Positions 33,901-48,900 of a DNA stretch of 64,000 nt are shown in pieces. The position numbers were made by a program, and so were the translations under genes. Every line of letters starts with the position of its first letter. Positions within the stretch are counted from its first letter, which is position 1. Source of the stretch: Dryomyza anilis (Eukaryota > Arthropoda > Insecta > Diptera > Dryomyzidae); assembly GCA_951804985.1 (NCBI GenBank), contig OX638133.1:4236501-4300500 (forward strand), in the 5' to 3' direction. The notes beneath the pieces are model-generated. The model ran no database searches. It was given only the letters and a program-made list of their open reading frames with translations, and was not told the origin of the DNA.

Positions 33901-36900
33901 ATTGATTTAATAGTATACAAAAAATAAATATTTTCATATAAACTCAATAGCAATGTCATGGTATTTTCTAGTTTTTAATGGTATTGTCCGATTAATGTTA
34001 TAATTTATCCTATTGACTATTTTTAATAGTAAAAAAGTATTATTTATATGGTATTTTTTTCTGGGTGTAGTAGTATCTTAAAAAGAAATAATGTACTATT
34101 AATTTAAACGTAATTTATAAAAAGTGTTTGTACTATTACTTTAATTGTACTATAGTTTAAATTGTGTTTTGTTAATTCAATTAAATTCAATTAATGTAAT
34201 GTACTGGTAATTTATTAGAAAAAAATACTGTTGATTTAATGGTATATTTTTAAAATTTTATTTAATATTATTATAATACTTTTTTATTAAAATTAATGAA
34301 TTATGTATTGGTAGTAGAATCTTAAAAAGAAATAATGTACTATTAATTTAAAGGTATTTTAATAAAAGTTTTTGTACTATTACTTTAATTGTACTATAGC
34401 TTAAATTGTGTTCTGTTGAAATGAATGTACTATTCTTATGATGATGTACTATTAATATAATAATATTTTGTATTTATTTATATTTTATTATAAGTTATTT
34501 TATTAAAATTAATGCACTATTATTTTAATAAAAAATACTACTATTATTTTATTAAGAATGTATTTTCATTAATTTGTATTTAAATGGTATATACATATTG
34601 TAAAATTAATGTACTATTTATTTAAAGGTATTTTTTAAAAATGAAAATACTATTAATTCAATGGTATTTTCTAAAAAAAGATTTGTAATATTATTAAAAT
34701 GGGTTTTATTGAAAAGAATTATACTGAAATTGCACTAGCATTTTATCAAAATTGCTTTTAATATAAATTTCATTTTATTTCAATTTATTTTATTTAAAAT
34801 TAAATTCTACTCATTTAATGGATATTATTTAAACTGTTAATAAAAAACAAAAATTAATTTACTATTTATATATTTAATTTTTATTTGTTAAAAGTTTATT
34901 TTATTTGAATTACTATTGTAATGCACCCAGAAAAAAATACTATATAAATAATAGTTTTTTACTATTCAAAATAATCAATAGGATAAAATATTATTTTATG
35001 AAAAATACCATGACATTGCCATTGAGTTTATATGAAATAAATTATTTTTTGTACACTATTAAATTAATAATTGGCATTTTTTTCTGGGTGTGTTATTTAA
35101 CTAAAAAGAAAGGTACTATAATTTTAATGGTATTTTATTGGTTAATAATGAAGCACCTATATTTATAATGTTACTTTATAAAAAGCAAGTGTAATATTAT
35201 TTTATGATATTTTACTAAAACATTTGTACATACATTTTAATGGTATTTTATTAAATATGAAGTTACTATTATTTTGATAGTATTTGATAACAAATTATGG
35301 TACCATTATTTTAATGATATTTTAAACCAACTAAATTTAGTAGTATTTAGTAATCAATAATTAAAAATATAAACAATTATATTATTTCATTTTTAAAAAT
35401 ATTCACATAGCATTTTATACCATTGGTTTTATATGAAAATCTTTTTGTTCTATTACATTTTATAAAATGCACAACATACTATTAAATATTGGTTTCCTGC
35501 GTGTACCTTCTCTGTAACAGCTGTTGTTAACAACAGTTGTTTGCTTCGTTTATGTTGATGAGGATGTTTTTATTTTTTTCCATGCTTTTTTGTCCTTGTT
35601 ATGTGACCAACAAACGTTCGATGGCATTTTTCGTATTCCGTTTGTCGCTCGCTATCTGCGGAACGGCGCCACAATTTTGTCAGTATTCACAGCCCTGTGG
35701 CTTGAATATAGTTTTTAGTTTTGCACTTCTTCACGGTTGCATTATTTTGCAGCAACATCAACAGCAAAGTACTAATTTCAAAATCTGTTTTGTGCACCCG
35801 CAGGATATGCGCACAAAGAGTGCGGCACAGACGCCGAGTGGTTCAAACATCCGGAGACGAACCGCAGCTGGTCCAACTACACAACCTGCGTTAATCTGGA
35901 TGATCTCGAGGTAAATTTACAAAAAAAAAATATAGAATTTTTGGAAATTGCAAATTTTTATTTTAAATAAACGAAAACCATTACAGTGGAAGCACAATAT
36001 CAATTTAATCTACGAGGCCGGTTACAGCATTTCACTGGTTGCCATTTTGCTGTCCTTGGCCATATTGGGTTATTTCAGGTGAGTACCTGAAAGGTATGCC
36101 GCACAATGTAGGCAAAATGAAAACAGCCAACGAGTTGGGTGTGGCAAAGACAGGAAGGTTGTTATATGAAGAAGCAGAGAATGCAATGCAAGGCAAAATG
36201 TCACTGAAACCTTCAAAAGGACACTCGGCAAAATTACATGATTTACACGTGTTGCCACAATGTGCAAAGGTTCAGTGCAACACTTACTCTTAGGCAGACA
36301 TTAAATACAGACAAATATATTTATATTTTTATGTATGTATGTTGAAAATTTTTAGTGTGTGTGCAAAAATGTGATGACGTCTGACATTGACTTTGACATT
36401 GACTTTGACATTGTCTTAAAACATAGCACTTTTCATAATTGACACTGAAACAGTGACTTCAAGTGCCTATATTAATGAAATAAATATCTGCTGTCTTTGT
36501 TAAATTAAAAAAAAAAATAAAATATGCTTTTTATATATAATATGCAAAAATATGCACTAACATATATCGCATAAATTATGTTAAATTAAATGCCTTGCAC
36601 AGTTTTCCAATACTGTTTAAATCATAAATTAAATATTTATTAATAATTTGCTATCAAAAACGAGTAGAATATGAACAAATATGCAAATAATTTAAGACAC
36701 ATACAAATATGCGCAAATATGCAAAATAATGAAAAATGATGGCAAAATACGCAAATTATGTAAAACACACTAAAACTAAAAATACATGCAAAAATTTACA
36801 AATTAAAAAAAAATGAAAAATATGCAATATCATGCAATATATGCCAAAAGTACAAAAAAACCTACCATAAAAAAAAAATTCCCAAATAAATTGCCATAAA

Positions 36901-39900
36901 ATGCAAAAAAAAACTATATTTAACAAAAATTAAAAGTCCTTAAATATGGAATATTTTCAAAAATATGCAAAGAAAAACAAATCAACAAAAATCTAAAAAT
37001 AAAGCAAAAATATTTAAATTTTTTACAAATATTGATAAAACATGCAAAATAATGCAGAATGTATATGAAAATATATGCAAACAAATGGAAAATTAAAAAA
37101 AAAGATAAATCGAAAACAAAATTTGCATAACATACAAAAATATATGCAATTTTAACAAAAAAGAAAACGAAAAATATGCAAAAATATGTCAAAATATGGA
37201 ATATATGCAAAAACATAAAAAAATACTGCATACTGCTGATCAAATATGTATATCATATAAAATATGGCATAACTGAACAAACATAAAAATTATGTAATAT
37301 ATGCAAAAATATGCAATAATATGCAATAATATGCAAAAACATGCAAAAATATGCAAAATATGTAGATCTTCCAAATATGTAGAAAATGTCATAACATACA
37401 AAACTATACAATATTTCAAAAAAAAAAAGACAGGGAATGAAATACATTGAAAAATTATGCAAATACATAGAAATATATACCAAAGTACGCAGAATATATA
37501 TGCAAAAATATGCAAACATACGCAAAAATATGCAAACAAATCGAAAAATGTTGAAACAACTATCAAATGGAAAAATATATTGAAAACTCTGCAATTATAC
37601 TATCAAAATTAAAAATATATATATNNNNNNNNNNNNNNNNNNNNNNNNNNNNNNNNNNNNNNNNNNNNNNNNNNNNNNNNNNNNNNNNNNNNNNNNNNNN
37701 NNNNNNNNNNNNNNNNNNNNNNNNNNNNNNNNNNNNNNNNNNNNNNNNNNNNNNNNNNNNNNNNNNNNNNNNNNNNNNNNNNNNNNNNNNNNNNNNNNNN
37801 NNNNNNNNNNNNNNNNNNNNNNNNTAAATAAAACTTAATGAATCATTGAACAAAAAGTGTAAAAATGAAAAAGAATAAAAAATAAATCAAAATTTTTTAA
37901 CAAGAACATATTCATAAAGAATAAAAAAAAACAAACGCATTAAAAAGAATAAAAAAGAATCCAAATGAATCAGCAACAATTAAGAGAATACAAATTAATC
38001 AATAAGAATATCAAGTAGCAAAAATCAAAATGTAAAAAATAAATTAAATTAATAAAGTAGAGTTAAAAAATATTTAAACCAATTTAAAAGTTTCAATAAT
38101 GTAAATCAATATTATAAAACAATCAAAAAGATTTAAAAATAATCAAAAAGAAGCAAAAAAAGATCAAAAAGAATCAAAAAGAATCAAAAAGAATCAAAAA
38201 CATTCAAAAAGAATCAAAAAAAAGATTGAAAAGAATCAAAAACATTAAAAAAATATCAAAAAGAATCAAAAAGAATCAAAAAAAGACTAAAAAATCAAAA
38301 AGAATCAAAAAGAATCAAAAATAATTAAAAAGAATCAAAAAAAAATAAAAAGAATCAAAAAGAATAAAAAAGAATCAAAAAATCAAAAAAAATCAAAAAA
38401 AAGACTAAAAAAGAATCAAAAAGAATCAAAAAAATCATAAAATCAAAAAAATCAAAAAGAATCAAAAAGAATCAAACAGAATCAAAAATAATCAAAAAGA
38501 ATCAAAAATAATTAAAGAGAATCAAAAGGAATAAAAAATCAAAAAGAATCAAAAAAAAAGAAAATAAAAATAAATCAAAATTAAGACTAAAATTCAAAAA
38601 TAAGAATAAAAAAATCAGAAACCGTCACAAAGAACCAAAAGTGCTGACAAATAAAGAGAATCGATATAATCAAAAATCAAATAGAACCAAAAAAATCAAA
38701 AATAAGAAAACATGAAAAAAACAAAATAAAACAAAAAAAATAATAAAAAAATAAATCAATAAAAAAAGTTATAAAGAATCAAAAGCATTCAAAATGTATC
38801 AATAGAAATCCAAAAGAATTTAAAGCAATCAAAAGTTTAAAAAGAATAAAAAATACTACAAAAAAAACATAAAAATTAAAAAGTATCAAAAAGAACAAAA
38901 AAAAATGAATAAAAAAAACACAAAGTATCAAATGAAAATTAAAAATAATCGAAAAATGTAGGAAAACAAACAGAATAAAAAAAGCGCAAAATTCGAAAGG
39001 AATCAAATAGAACAAAAATCAATCAAAAATAATTAAAATTATATATAAAAGAATTAAAGAATATCAAGAAGAAACAAATATACACAAAATTAATTAAAAT
39101 TTCAAAAGGCGAAACTATCAATAAAATCAAAATAATACAATTATTTAAAATTAATCAAAAATAATCACCAAAAAATTAAAAAGAATAAAAAAAATTCAGT
39201 GAATTAAAAAAATCAAACAAAAAAATCACGAAAACTATGAGAAATATCTTTATAAATAAAAAATGATATAAAAAATAAAAAAAAAATACCCAAAAAGATT
39301 CTACATAAATTAAAATTAATCAAAATCAAATAAACAATCAAAATGAAAAATATTAATCAAACTCAAAAGGTTTTAAAAAAATAATTAACATTAATAAAAA
39401 ATGGCCAAAACTAAAAAAACGTTTTAAATTCAAAATTATCATAAAAAATCACAATACAAAATTACATCAAACTCAAAAAGTATTAAAAAAAGAATGTGGC
39501 AAAAACAAAAAATAAATAAGAAAAAAAACTTATTAAAATTAAAAATCAATTGAAAATAAATGATACCAATTTATGTTAGGTCATTTTATACTAACATTCC
39601 CTAAACTAAATCATTGCTATTTGTTTTAGATTACGTTAAACACTCCAACAATCAATAAACTTAATTTGAGATACACAAAACTGTTGAATAATTCACTTCA
39701 CTCACTCAACTTGGTTGGAATTGAATGTGTTCCTACTTCACAGGCCCTACTTAACCCTACAGCAACCTATTCAACGATTTATTGACAAGACAACTTTTAC
39801 TCTACTTCAACTCTTCTATAACTATTCTGCAACCATTCTACAACCATTCTACAACCACTATAAAACCATTCAGCAACCGTTATTCAACCTCTTTTTCTCT

Positions 39901-42900
39901 AAGCTTTCATCACAAACAGTTCAATGCAATTTTCTACAATTCAATTTAATACAATTACCATTTGGCATTTCTTTGGCCCATCCCATGCCTGGCCTGCCCC
40001 GTCCATCACTCGCAGATAATTTATTGTTATCGCATGTTGCAACTGTTGCAGCAGCAGCAATAGCAACATCAATTGTAGCTCTTGCTGTCACCATCACCGA
40101 CATTTCAACGGCCTTTTCCAATTATTTTTATTACCACCACTATTTCATGCCATCTCATTTTTTTTGTGTTTTGCTTTACAGGCCACTTGCATTACACTGC
40201 ACATCGTGCTGCACTACTTCCTGCTCACCAACTACTCGTGGATGCTGTGCGAAGGGTTCTACCTACACACGGTGCTCGTGTCCGCGTTCATCTCGGAGAA
40301 GAAACTGGTGAAGTGGCTGATTGCCTTCGGCTGGGGGTCGCCCGCAATTGTCATTTTTATTTATGCGATGGCGCGCGGACTAGGTGGCGTCGGCGACGAA
40401 GTGGTGCAGTGAGTATTGAGAAAGAGACGAAAAGATAGATGAAGAAATGGACAGACATATGGTTGATAGATAGACGGACATATCGTCAAAGCTACAGACA
40501 GGAATATGGGAGACATGCGGCAGTAAGATAGACGGGCAAATTGAAAGACATACAGACAGACAAAAAGATAGACATAAAGACAGACACAAAGAGAGACACG
40601 AAGACATATAAAGAGACAGCCGTTGAAACTGTCTGCTGGCAATTGTTTCAATATGGCTGTCGGGAAATGAGACTTTGTTATTAGCATCGACTGATTGAAA
40701 TTTCTATTTCTATCTCTTTCATATCAAATGTACGTTTTTGTCTCCCTTTAGCTGCTGGATGAACTCTACAAATTATGAGAATATTCTCGTCGTACCTGTC
40801 TGCATCTCGATGTTTCTAAATTTGCTCTTTCTATGCAACATCGTACGTGTCGTGCTGCTCAAACTAAAGGCGCCAGCGAGCATACAGGGCAGCTGCGGCC
40901 CGTCACGCACGGTCCTTCAGGCTTTTCGGTAAGTGGTTCACAGCACTATTTCCGCCTCATTGTATTGCAATTTGTTATTAAATGGATTTTGCCGTGAGGC
41001 AGTCAAATTAAAATTTAAATTGGTGAAACTGATGCAAGATAAGGCACGCGTTAATATTAATAAAAATATAAAACAAACGAAAAATTATTAGGTACTTTAA
41101 TTAAATTTCAATTATTATTTCTATTAAATTATATAGAACTTTTAGAAAAATCCAATTTTTAGTGAAAAATCCAAATTTGAGTGCATAATTCATTTTTAAT
41201 GATTAATCTAATTGTTAATATAAAATTAAATTTTTAGTGAAAAGTTGTATTTTAGGTGAATAATTAAATTTTCAGGGAATTTAATTTTTAGTTATAATTT
41301 TTTTTTTTTTTGTGAAAATTTGCATTTTAGAGTAAAATTGAATTTTCAGTGAAAATTTACATTTTAGTTATAAATTGATTATCAGTATAAATTTTAATTT
41401 TAAGAGAACAATTTATTATTAAGAGAAATTGAATTTTTGGTGAAAAATTAAATTTTTAATGAAAAATTTAATTTTTAGTCAAAATTGAATTTTTAGAGAA
41501 AAATTGAATTTTTAGTGAAAAATTGAATTTTTAATGAAAAATTGATTTTTTAGTCAAAAATTGAATTTTTAGTCAAAAATTGAATTTTTATTGAAAAATT
41601 GAATTTTTAGAGAAAAATTGAATTTTTAGTGAAAAATTGAATTTTTGGTGCAAAACTAAATTTTTAATGAAAAATTTTATTTTCTAGTGAAAATTTGAAT
41701 TTTTAGTGAAAAATTGAATTTTTATTTGAAAAATTGATATTTAAGTTAATAATTGAATTTCTAGTGAAAATTTAAGTTAAAAAAAAAAAATATTAAATTT
41801 TACTAAATATTTGGATTTTGAATAAAAATTTAATTTTAAGTAAAAATTTTAATTTTACCGAAAAGGGAGATTTTAGTTTAGTTTTTACAACTGAATTTTA
41901 ATAAAAAAATTATATATCATAATGAAAATTAAATTATTTAATTTCTATCTAAAATTATTTAAAATTTTACATTGTAATAAAAAAAAAATATATTTTTTTA
42001 CCTTTCACAGCGCCACTTTGCTGCTGGTGCCACTGCTCGGCCTGCAGTACATCGTGACGCCCTTCCGCCCCGATCCCGGACATCCTTGGGAGCACACTTA
42101 CGAAGTCATCTCTGCATTTACAGCAGCATTTCAAGTGAGTTGCGACAAATGAAATTGCAAATTTTTATGCATATTATTTTTTTTTATATTTTCGCAAAAA
42201 AAAAATAAAATTTTTTTAATGAAAATTCATATAAAATTCCAAAAAAAAGTGACTAAGCAAAACCCTCGACACGGCAGCTTTAAAAAGTGCGCAGCAGCTT
42301 TTAGTTAAATTAAATTCTTTGCCATTTGTTGCATTTATAAATGGTATCCTCCCCCATGACGTATGAGTGATATTAATATTTCACAGAAAACCTTATAACC
42401 TTTGACTCGTTTGCTCGAATTGCAAAATTCCTACGGCATTTTTGCACAGCATTTAATGAAGTTTTTAATTGCATCAACAGCATGTTAATGCGTCTCAAAG
42501 ACTATCAGCTGTAGTTCATCAAATATGCAGTTAGTACGTTATTCAAAAACAATTCAAGTGATTTAAATAATTTTAATAAATATGCAAATTACTCAGCAGC
42601 TGTTGTTAATGACGCCAGTTGAATTATGCTGAAAGTTTTCGAAAATCTTTTGGCATCTGATTTAATGCGGCGACTGCAACAATTGTCGACTGGCTGCAGC
42701 ATGTTGCTGCATTAAGTTTGCACGTCAACCTACAACATGCAGTATTAATATGCAGCATGCACACTACCATATATACTCTAATACACCCACAAAAATACAC
42801 ACACTTTAACACAGTTCGTTTGAAATTTATGCTCAACGCATGACATAATTTTATTTGTCGCCTTTTCCCTCTCCATGTTGCTGTGAATTAATGTGGCAGC

Positions 42901-45900
42901 GGGTGCATGCGACAGCTACTATTGCAAACACATTCACGTACACTCATGCGCACACACACACACACACATTTAAATTATGTATTAAACATGGCTGCAATGT
43001 CCTCGTCGTCCTTTGTCTTGTCGCACAAAAGCTTTGCTTTTCAGCAGCAGCTCTAAGAAATGCTTCGTATGCAGCTGCTGTTTCAACTGTCACAGTGTCT
43101 GTCTGTTTGTCTAACTGTCTTTCTATCTGTCTGTCTATCTGTCTGTGTTTCTATCGTTCTTTCTGTCTTTCATTCATGTACAGCGTGTATTTGTCAAGTT
43201 TAACAAAGCAAAACGTAAAATGTTTTAAATACAACTTTTGTTTGACGCGTTTTTAATCATAAAACTTAATCTTATTTTATTAAAAAAGTGTGCTTAAGTT
43301 GTTCAGTAAGTGCTTAAGTCCTTTGAAATTCTATGAAAAGTATTTATTATATAGCATATTGTGAAATATGTTGCGAAATATACAATGTTTAAGAAATATG
43401 TGTTGAATACAGACTAATCGTAAACTGCCATTAGAAATTCCAATATTTCAAAACAATATTCAATTCTTTGCGCAGGTCCGGATAAATATTAAAAATTTAA
43501 TACTCAAAAAACAAGAAATATATTTAATCCAATTATAATTTAAATACGATCGTCACTATCATGGTAAATGGGCGTGTATATGTAATTTTTGTCAATTGTG
43601 CTTTTTGCATTTTTGAATGTAGTTCTTCCTCAAGTATACAGTGCCAAAATTGTGTGTAGTTTGGTTGGATATTTCTAGCCACAAAATACAAAACCAAAAG
43701 ATTGAATTTGAAAAATTGAATATCTTGTTATGCCGAATCTTTTTAATTTTTTACCATAACATTTGACTGGTACAAGATAAAATGGTGTTGAAAAGGCATG
43801 AATTGTTTGTTTTGAAAGCACCCATCTATTGACATCATTATTTAAAAATATTTTTTACCGAAAATAACAAAAATAAGAAAAAATATTTTTAAATAATGAT
43901 GCCGATCGATAGGTGCTTTTAAAACAAACAATTAATTGTTCCACACCACTATTTTATTTTTCACCAATAAAAAGTTATGACAAAAAAACGAAAAGATTCG
44001 CCCTTTTGGCATGAAAAGATTTTCAATTTTTCGAATTTTGCTATATGCAAGCAATAACTTTTTATTGGAGCAATAAAAACAGTGGTACAAAGGCATTTAT
44101 TGTTTGATTTTTATGCACCTATCTGTTGGCATCATTATTTAAAAATAATTTGCCAAACATTTTTGCTGCAAATAAGAAAAATTCGAAAAAAAAATAATAA
44201 TAATGATGCCAATTGAGAGGTGCTTTAAAAATAAATAATGAATTGCAACACACTACTATTTTATCTTAAACCAATAAAAAGTTATGGCAGAAAAACGAAA
44301 AGATTCGCCCCTTTGGCATGACAAGATTTTCAATTTTTCGAATTTTGCTATTTGCAAGCGATGACTTTTTATTGGTACAAGATAAAATAGTGGTGTAAAT
44401 GCATGAATTCTTTGTTTTTAATGCACCTATCGATTGGCATAATTATATTAAAATATTTTTTTTTTTGAATTATTGTTTTACGCAAGAAATTTTTTTGACA
44501 ACAACAAAAAACAAATAATGCCTTTAAATCAATATTGGAACTTGTAGGCATCAAAAATTATGGCAAAAACACTAAAATATTTGCGTTTTTGTCGGGATAT
44601 AGCCACACAAAATCCGTATTTATAATTCAGTAAATTGTCCAAATCAAAATGTATTTTATATACGTTATTCTATAAATAGTAATGTTAACTAATTTTTAAA
44701 GCAATTCAATTTTTATAATTTGATTTCACAACTTTTTTGAAAATGCACATTTGACCCTTTGGCATGTCAGTGACGAGATAATAATGCTCAATTTTATTTT
44801 AATGAAAATGTACTTCACTCCATAGGGATTAAAAATGGAAATGAATCATTCTTCAAGAATCTTGGGGGGACATTGATGTGGCACTAATTATAAAAACTCT
44901 TAAATATTCCTTAAAAACACTGCCTGACAAAATTCAAATTTTGACATGGTGCAAATTACACCAATTATTGGATACATTTGTAGCGTCGATTCCGAAAATG
45001 ACATAAGTTTTGTCAAATTGTCTCTAGTTTCTGAGATATAGCCCATTTTCAATTTCCCTTTTTATACAATTTCCCTTTTATTTTTAAAACTCAAACACAT
45101 AAAATAAATGAAATTATTTTTACGATATTAGACGCAAAAAATCTTTCACCAAAATAAAAAAAATTGCCTTTATATGTTAATTAATTTATTTGCGAGATAT
45201 AAGGATAAAATATTCAAACGAATTTTTTCAAATTTTAAAAAAATAGGTTTAAAAAAAGGTTATATCAAAATCATATTAAATAAATGTTTCACAAATATGT
45301 GATTTGTATGTTCTTTGAGCGATTTGGCTCATACACACAAAAAATTTCACCAACTACCTGGATTCATCATATTGATGAATTCATTCATTGAATTAAATTC
45401 GTATTTTAAAAATGTTTTTTGGATTCATCATATTGATGAATTCATTTATTGAATTAAATTCGTATTTTTTAAATATTTTCAATATATTTTTTAACATCAA
45501 ATTTCAAACAAAAATTTGTCTCCATTTACACATTCATGTATTTATAATTCTTAAAGGATTTATAATATTTAATTGCTAATTGTTCTAATTGCTAATACTC
45601 CTTTTCATCATATTAATGAAAAAATGAACATCATATTAATGAAAAAATTAACTCCTTTTCATCATATTAATGAAAAAATGAACACCATATTGATGAATTT
45701 TGTTCATCGTAAATGTATAATGGAGACAAATTTTAATTTGATATTTGATGTCATATAAAATATTGAAAATGAAAAACATTGAAAAAATACGATTTTAGTT
45801 CAATGAATGAAATCATCAATATGATGAATACTGGTTGTTGGTGAAATTTTCTTTTGTGTGTATAATTGTTTTTATTCATTTTAATTTTTTTAAAAATATG

Positions 45901-48900
45901 GAAAAAGTGGGATATGAGGTAATGTGGGAACTTAGAATTTTCGGTTTTTGCAAAAATAAAATCAATTGTCAAGTTCTTCTTAATATGTCATCAACTATTT
46001 CATCCATGGTTATAATCCAATTTATACCTCTTTATTGCATTTGGAGAACAAGTGAAACAAGTTAAATTCAAAATCCAAACACACATCATGCACTTGTGCT
46101 TTTTATATAGGAGTCCGAATCTAGATAGGGTATCTACCTGTAAAAGGCTAGATGCTATATTTGATTCGATCTCAAATATATTGGAGCAGTTCCCAGGCAG
46201 TGAAATTGTTGTTGCCGGCGATTTTAATGTGCACAACGCCACATGGTTGAGGCACTCGGGTCTATCAACACAGTAGGGTTCTTATGTAGAGCTGTTTGCA
46301 GAGTACAATCAAGTCACTCAATTGGTGAAGGAACCGACGTACCTCCCACGCGTCGGTGGGCAGAGGCAAAAAGTTCTAGATCTTTTTCTGACTTCACATC
46401 ATGAAAAATATGATGTAAAAGTCCTTGCACCTCTTGGTAACTCCGACCACTGTACTGTTTCCGCTGAGTTTTCGAATTCTAGTTTACGCGCCTCTTCGAT
46501 TAAAGCCCCGAAGAGGACTGTATGGCTTTACGAAAATGCAAATTGGGTTGCGTTAAATGATTTTTTTCGTAACTTTAATTGGAAATTGTGTTTCGCTGAC
46601 AGAGACATAAATGCCGCGGCTTTAATGATACAAAATATTATTTTATTAGGTATGCGGTCCTTCATACCTTCTAAAAAAATTAGCATTAAACCCAAGGACC
46701 ACTCATGGTTTAATGAGACTTGCAGGATTGCAGTCAGGTCGAAAGAGGAAGCCTTTCAGAATTGGCGTTCTAACAAGAATGCCGATACAGAAAGACTTCG
46801 CATACAGGCTGGGAATCGCTGTAATGCCGTGATCTCGCGCGAAAAGTTTCTTCACGAACAAAACGCTCGTAAAAAGGTCCTACTCTACCACAGAGGTAGT
46901 AAAAATTTCTGGTCATTCGTAAAAAGGGTGAAGAATCAGACGACATCGTCTACTCCAACTCTTATTATGAACTCTTCACTGACCCGGTTGATAAAGCTAA
47001 TCTCTTGGCAGAATTATTTGCAAATAATTCAACGCTCCCTGATATTAATCAACCACTTCCCGTCATCGATTTTGTTTCTTCTGCAATACCGGAGATTCAT
47101 TTTCGAATTCGGGCAGTTAAAAAGGTTTTAGCAAACCTCAACATTAACAAAGCCTCTGGGACAGATGGCATATCTCCCCATGTGTTGAAGAAGTGCGCGA
47201 CAACGCTGGCTTGTCCATTACGTAACCTTTTTAACATCTCCTACACGACAGGAGTTCTTCCATCTTGTTGGAAGGTTGCCAATGTCCAGCCAGTTCGGAA
47301 AAAGGGCGAGGCAACGAACCCTGCCAATTACCGACCCATTGCACTCTCCAAGGTAATGGAGAGCGTAAAAAACTTCCACCTTGTGAACTATCTTGAGCAC
47401 AACGAATTGCTCAGTGACCGCCAATATGGTTTCCGTAGGGCCAGATCCACAGGTGATTTGATGGTGGTCCTCTCCGAAAAGTGTAATAATTGTGTTCACC
47501 TTTTCGGGGAGAGTAAGGCTGTTGCTCTCGATATTTCCAAGGCTTTGGATCGAGTGTGACACAAAGCCCTCGTTTCAAAACTAATTGCATTTGTCGGTGG
47601 TTCTTTTTCTCGATGGATATCGAGTTTTCTCCAGGGTCTTTCAATACGAGTTGCGATGGATGGTGTTTTTTCCGAACAACATTTCATCAATTCTGGAGTT
47701 CCGCAGAGTTCCGTCCTATCCCCGTCCCTATTTCTGGTATTTATCAAAGACCTTCTGTCAGAACCCAATTCACTCCTTTGCAGATGACAGAAACATTTGT
47801 CATTCATACACGTTCAACAAGCGCCCAAATTCTTTGGAGATTGAGAGTAAAAGACGCACTATGAATGACACACTCAATAATGACCTTAAATCAATCTCCG
47901 TGTGGGGTGTTGTAAATAGAGTAGATTTTAATGCAAGCAAATCCCAATATTGTCTGTTATCTCACAAAAGAATGGATTCACCCCTTCCTTCCCTAAATAT
48001 GGGTGCTGTGGATATTGCGCAGTCAGCTGCTCTTGGCGTTCTGGGCATAGCACGTTGGAATGATCACATATTTAATGTGTCGAAAGAAGCGGGCAAGTGC
48101 CTCGGTTTTTTAAAACGGTGTAAAACATACTTCACTCCTGCTGACTTACGCACTGTCTACAGTACATATATTCGGCCTAAAATGGAATTAAATTCGCACA
48201 TTTGGGCAGTGGCTTCAAATTCCTCCTGGACCGAATTCAACAACGGGCGATATTTTAATAGGGGATGAAAATATTTCATCGTCTATTGGTTCTCTTGAGC
48301 ACCGAAGGACCGTTGGGTGTGTAAGCCTGTTCTATAGGTATTACAACGGTAAGTGTTCGAGGAAACCTCATGGCCTGATTCCACCAGGTCGTGTGTTCTC
48401 TCGTTCTACTCGGGCATCAAACCAAGCCCATCCCTTCGTAGTCCACTCGGCTCCCAACAGAACAACGCATTATAGAGAGAATTCGTTCTTCAGTCGCACG
48501 ATACGTTTGTGGAACAATCTCCCTGCGTCCGTTTTTCCCGACATTTTTGATATTGGCAAGTTCAAAACAAACATTCACCGACACTACTCTATCTTTCCCC
48601 CTCCTTTTAACCTATCATCCCTTCTTACGATCAACACTGTGCTTTGCATGAATAGGGGGCATCCCCTGAGCGTTGTTAATTTGTGAAATACTTTCTAGGG
48701 TAAAGTGGGAAACGTGATTTAAACAATGTTTTTTGTAATTTTAGTGAAAATTTTGTGATATACAAATTATTTAATTGGTTTTAGCCAAGAAAAAACTTCA
48801 ATCGTGGCCATAAATCAATAAAGAGTAAAATTTGAATTTCACTTGCAGAAAAATACTGAGCAGCGCCCCAAAAGAATATATTAGTAAAGAAACAGTGATT

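Larger units (their letters stand above)
36079..40181 (+). other. Missing receptor exon interval (TM2 and first extracellular loop)
   Basis: No frame in this interval shows the expected family block (TM1-TM2 loop, TM2, first extracellular loop, residues before the TM3 cysteine). Phases require a length of 3n+1 bases here, and the family spacing suggests about 45 residues. The interval contains the 200-N gap at 37625-37824, the simplest place for it. The rest is low-complexity: degenerate ATATGCAAA repeats before the gap and AAAAAGAATC repeats after it. Confidence 0.75.

Noticed and set aside
36039..36293. 84-residue frame continuing from the TM1 exon
   Set aside because: It is a different frame from the TM1 exon and passes through a strong GTGAGT donor; no family similarity.
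39715..40311. 198-residue frame overlapping the TM3 exon
   Set aside because: It reads the TM3/TM4 exon in a wrong frame; the receptor frame is the one with conserved class B motifs and consistent splice phases.
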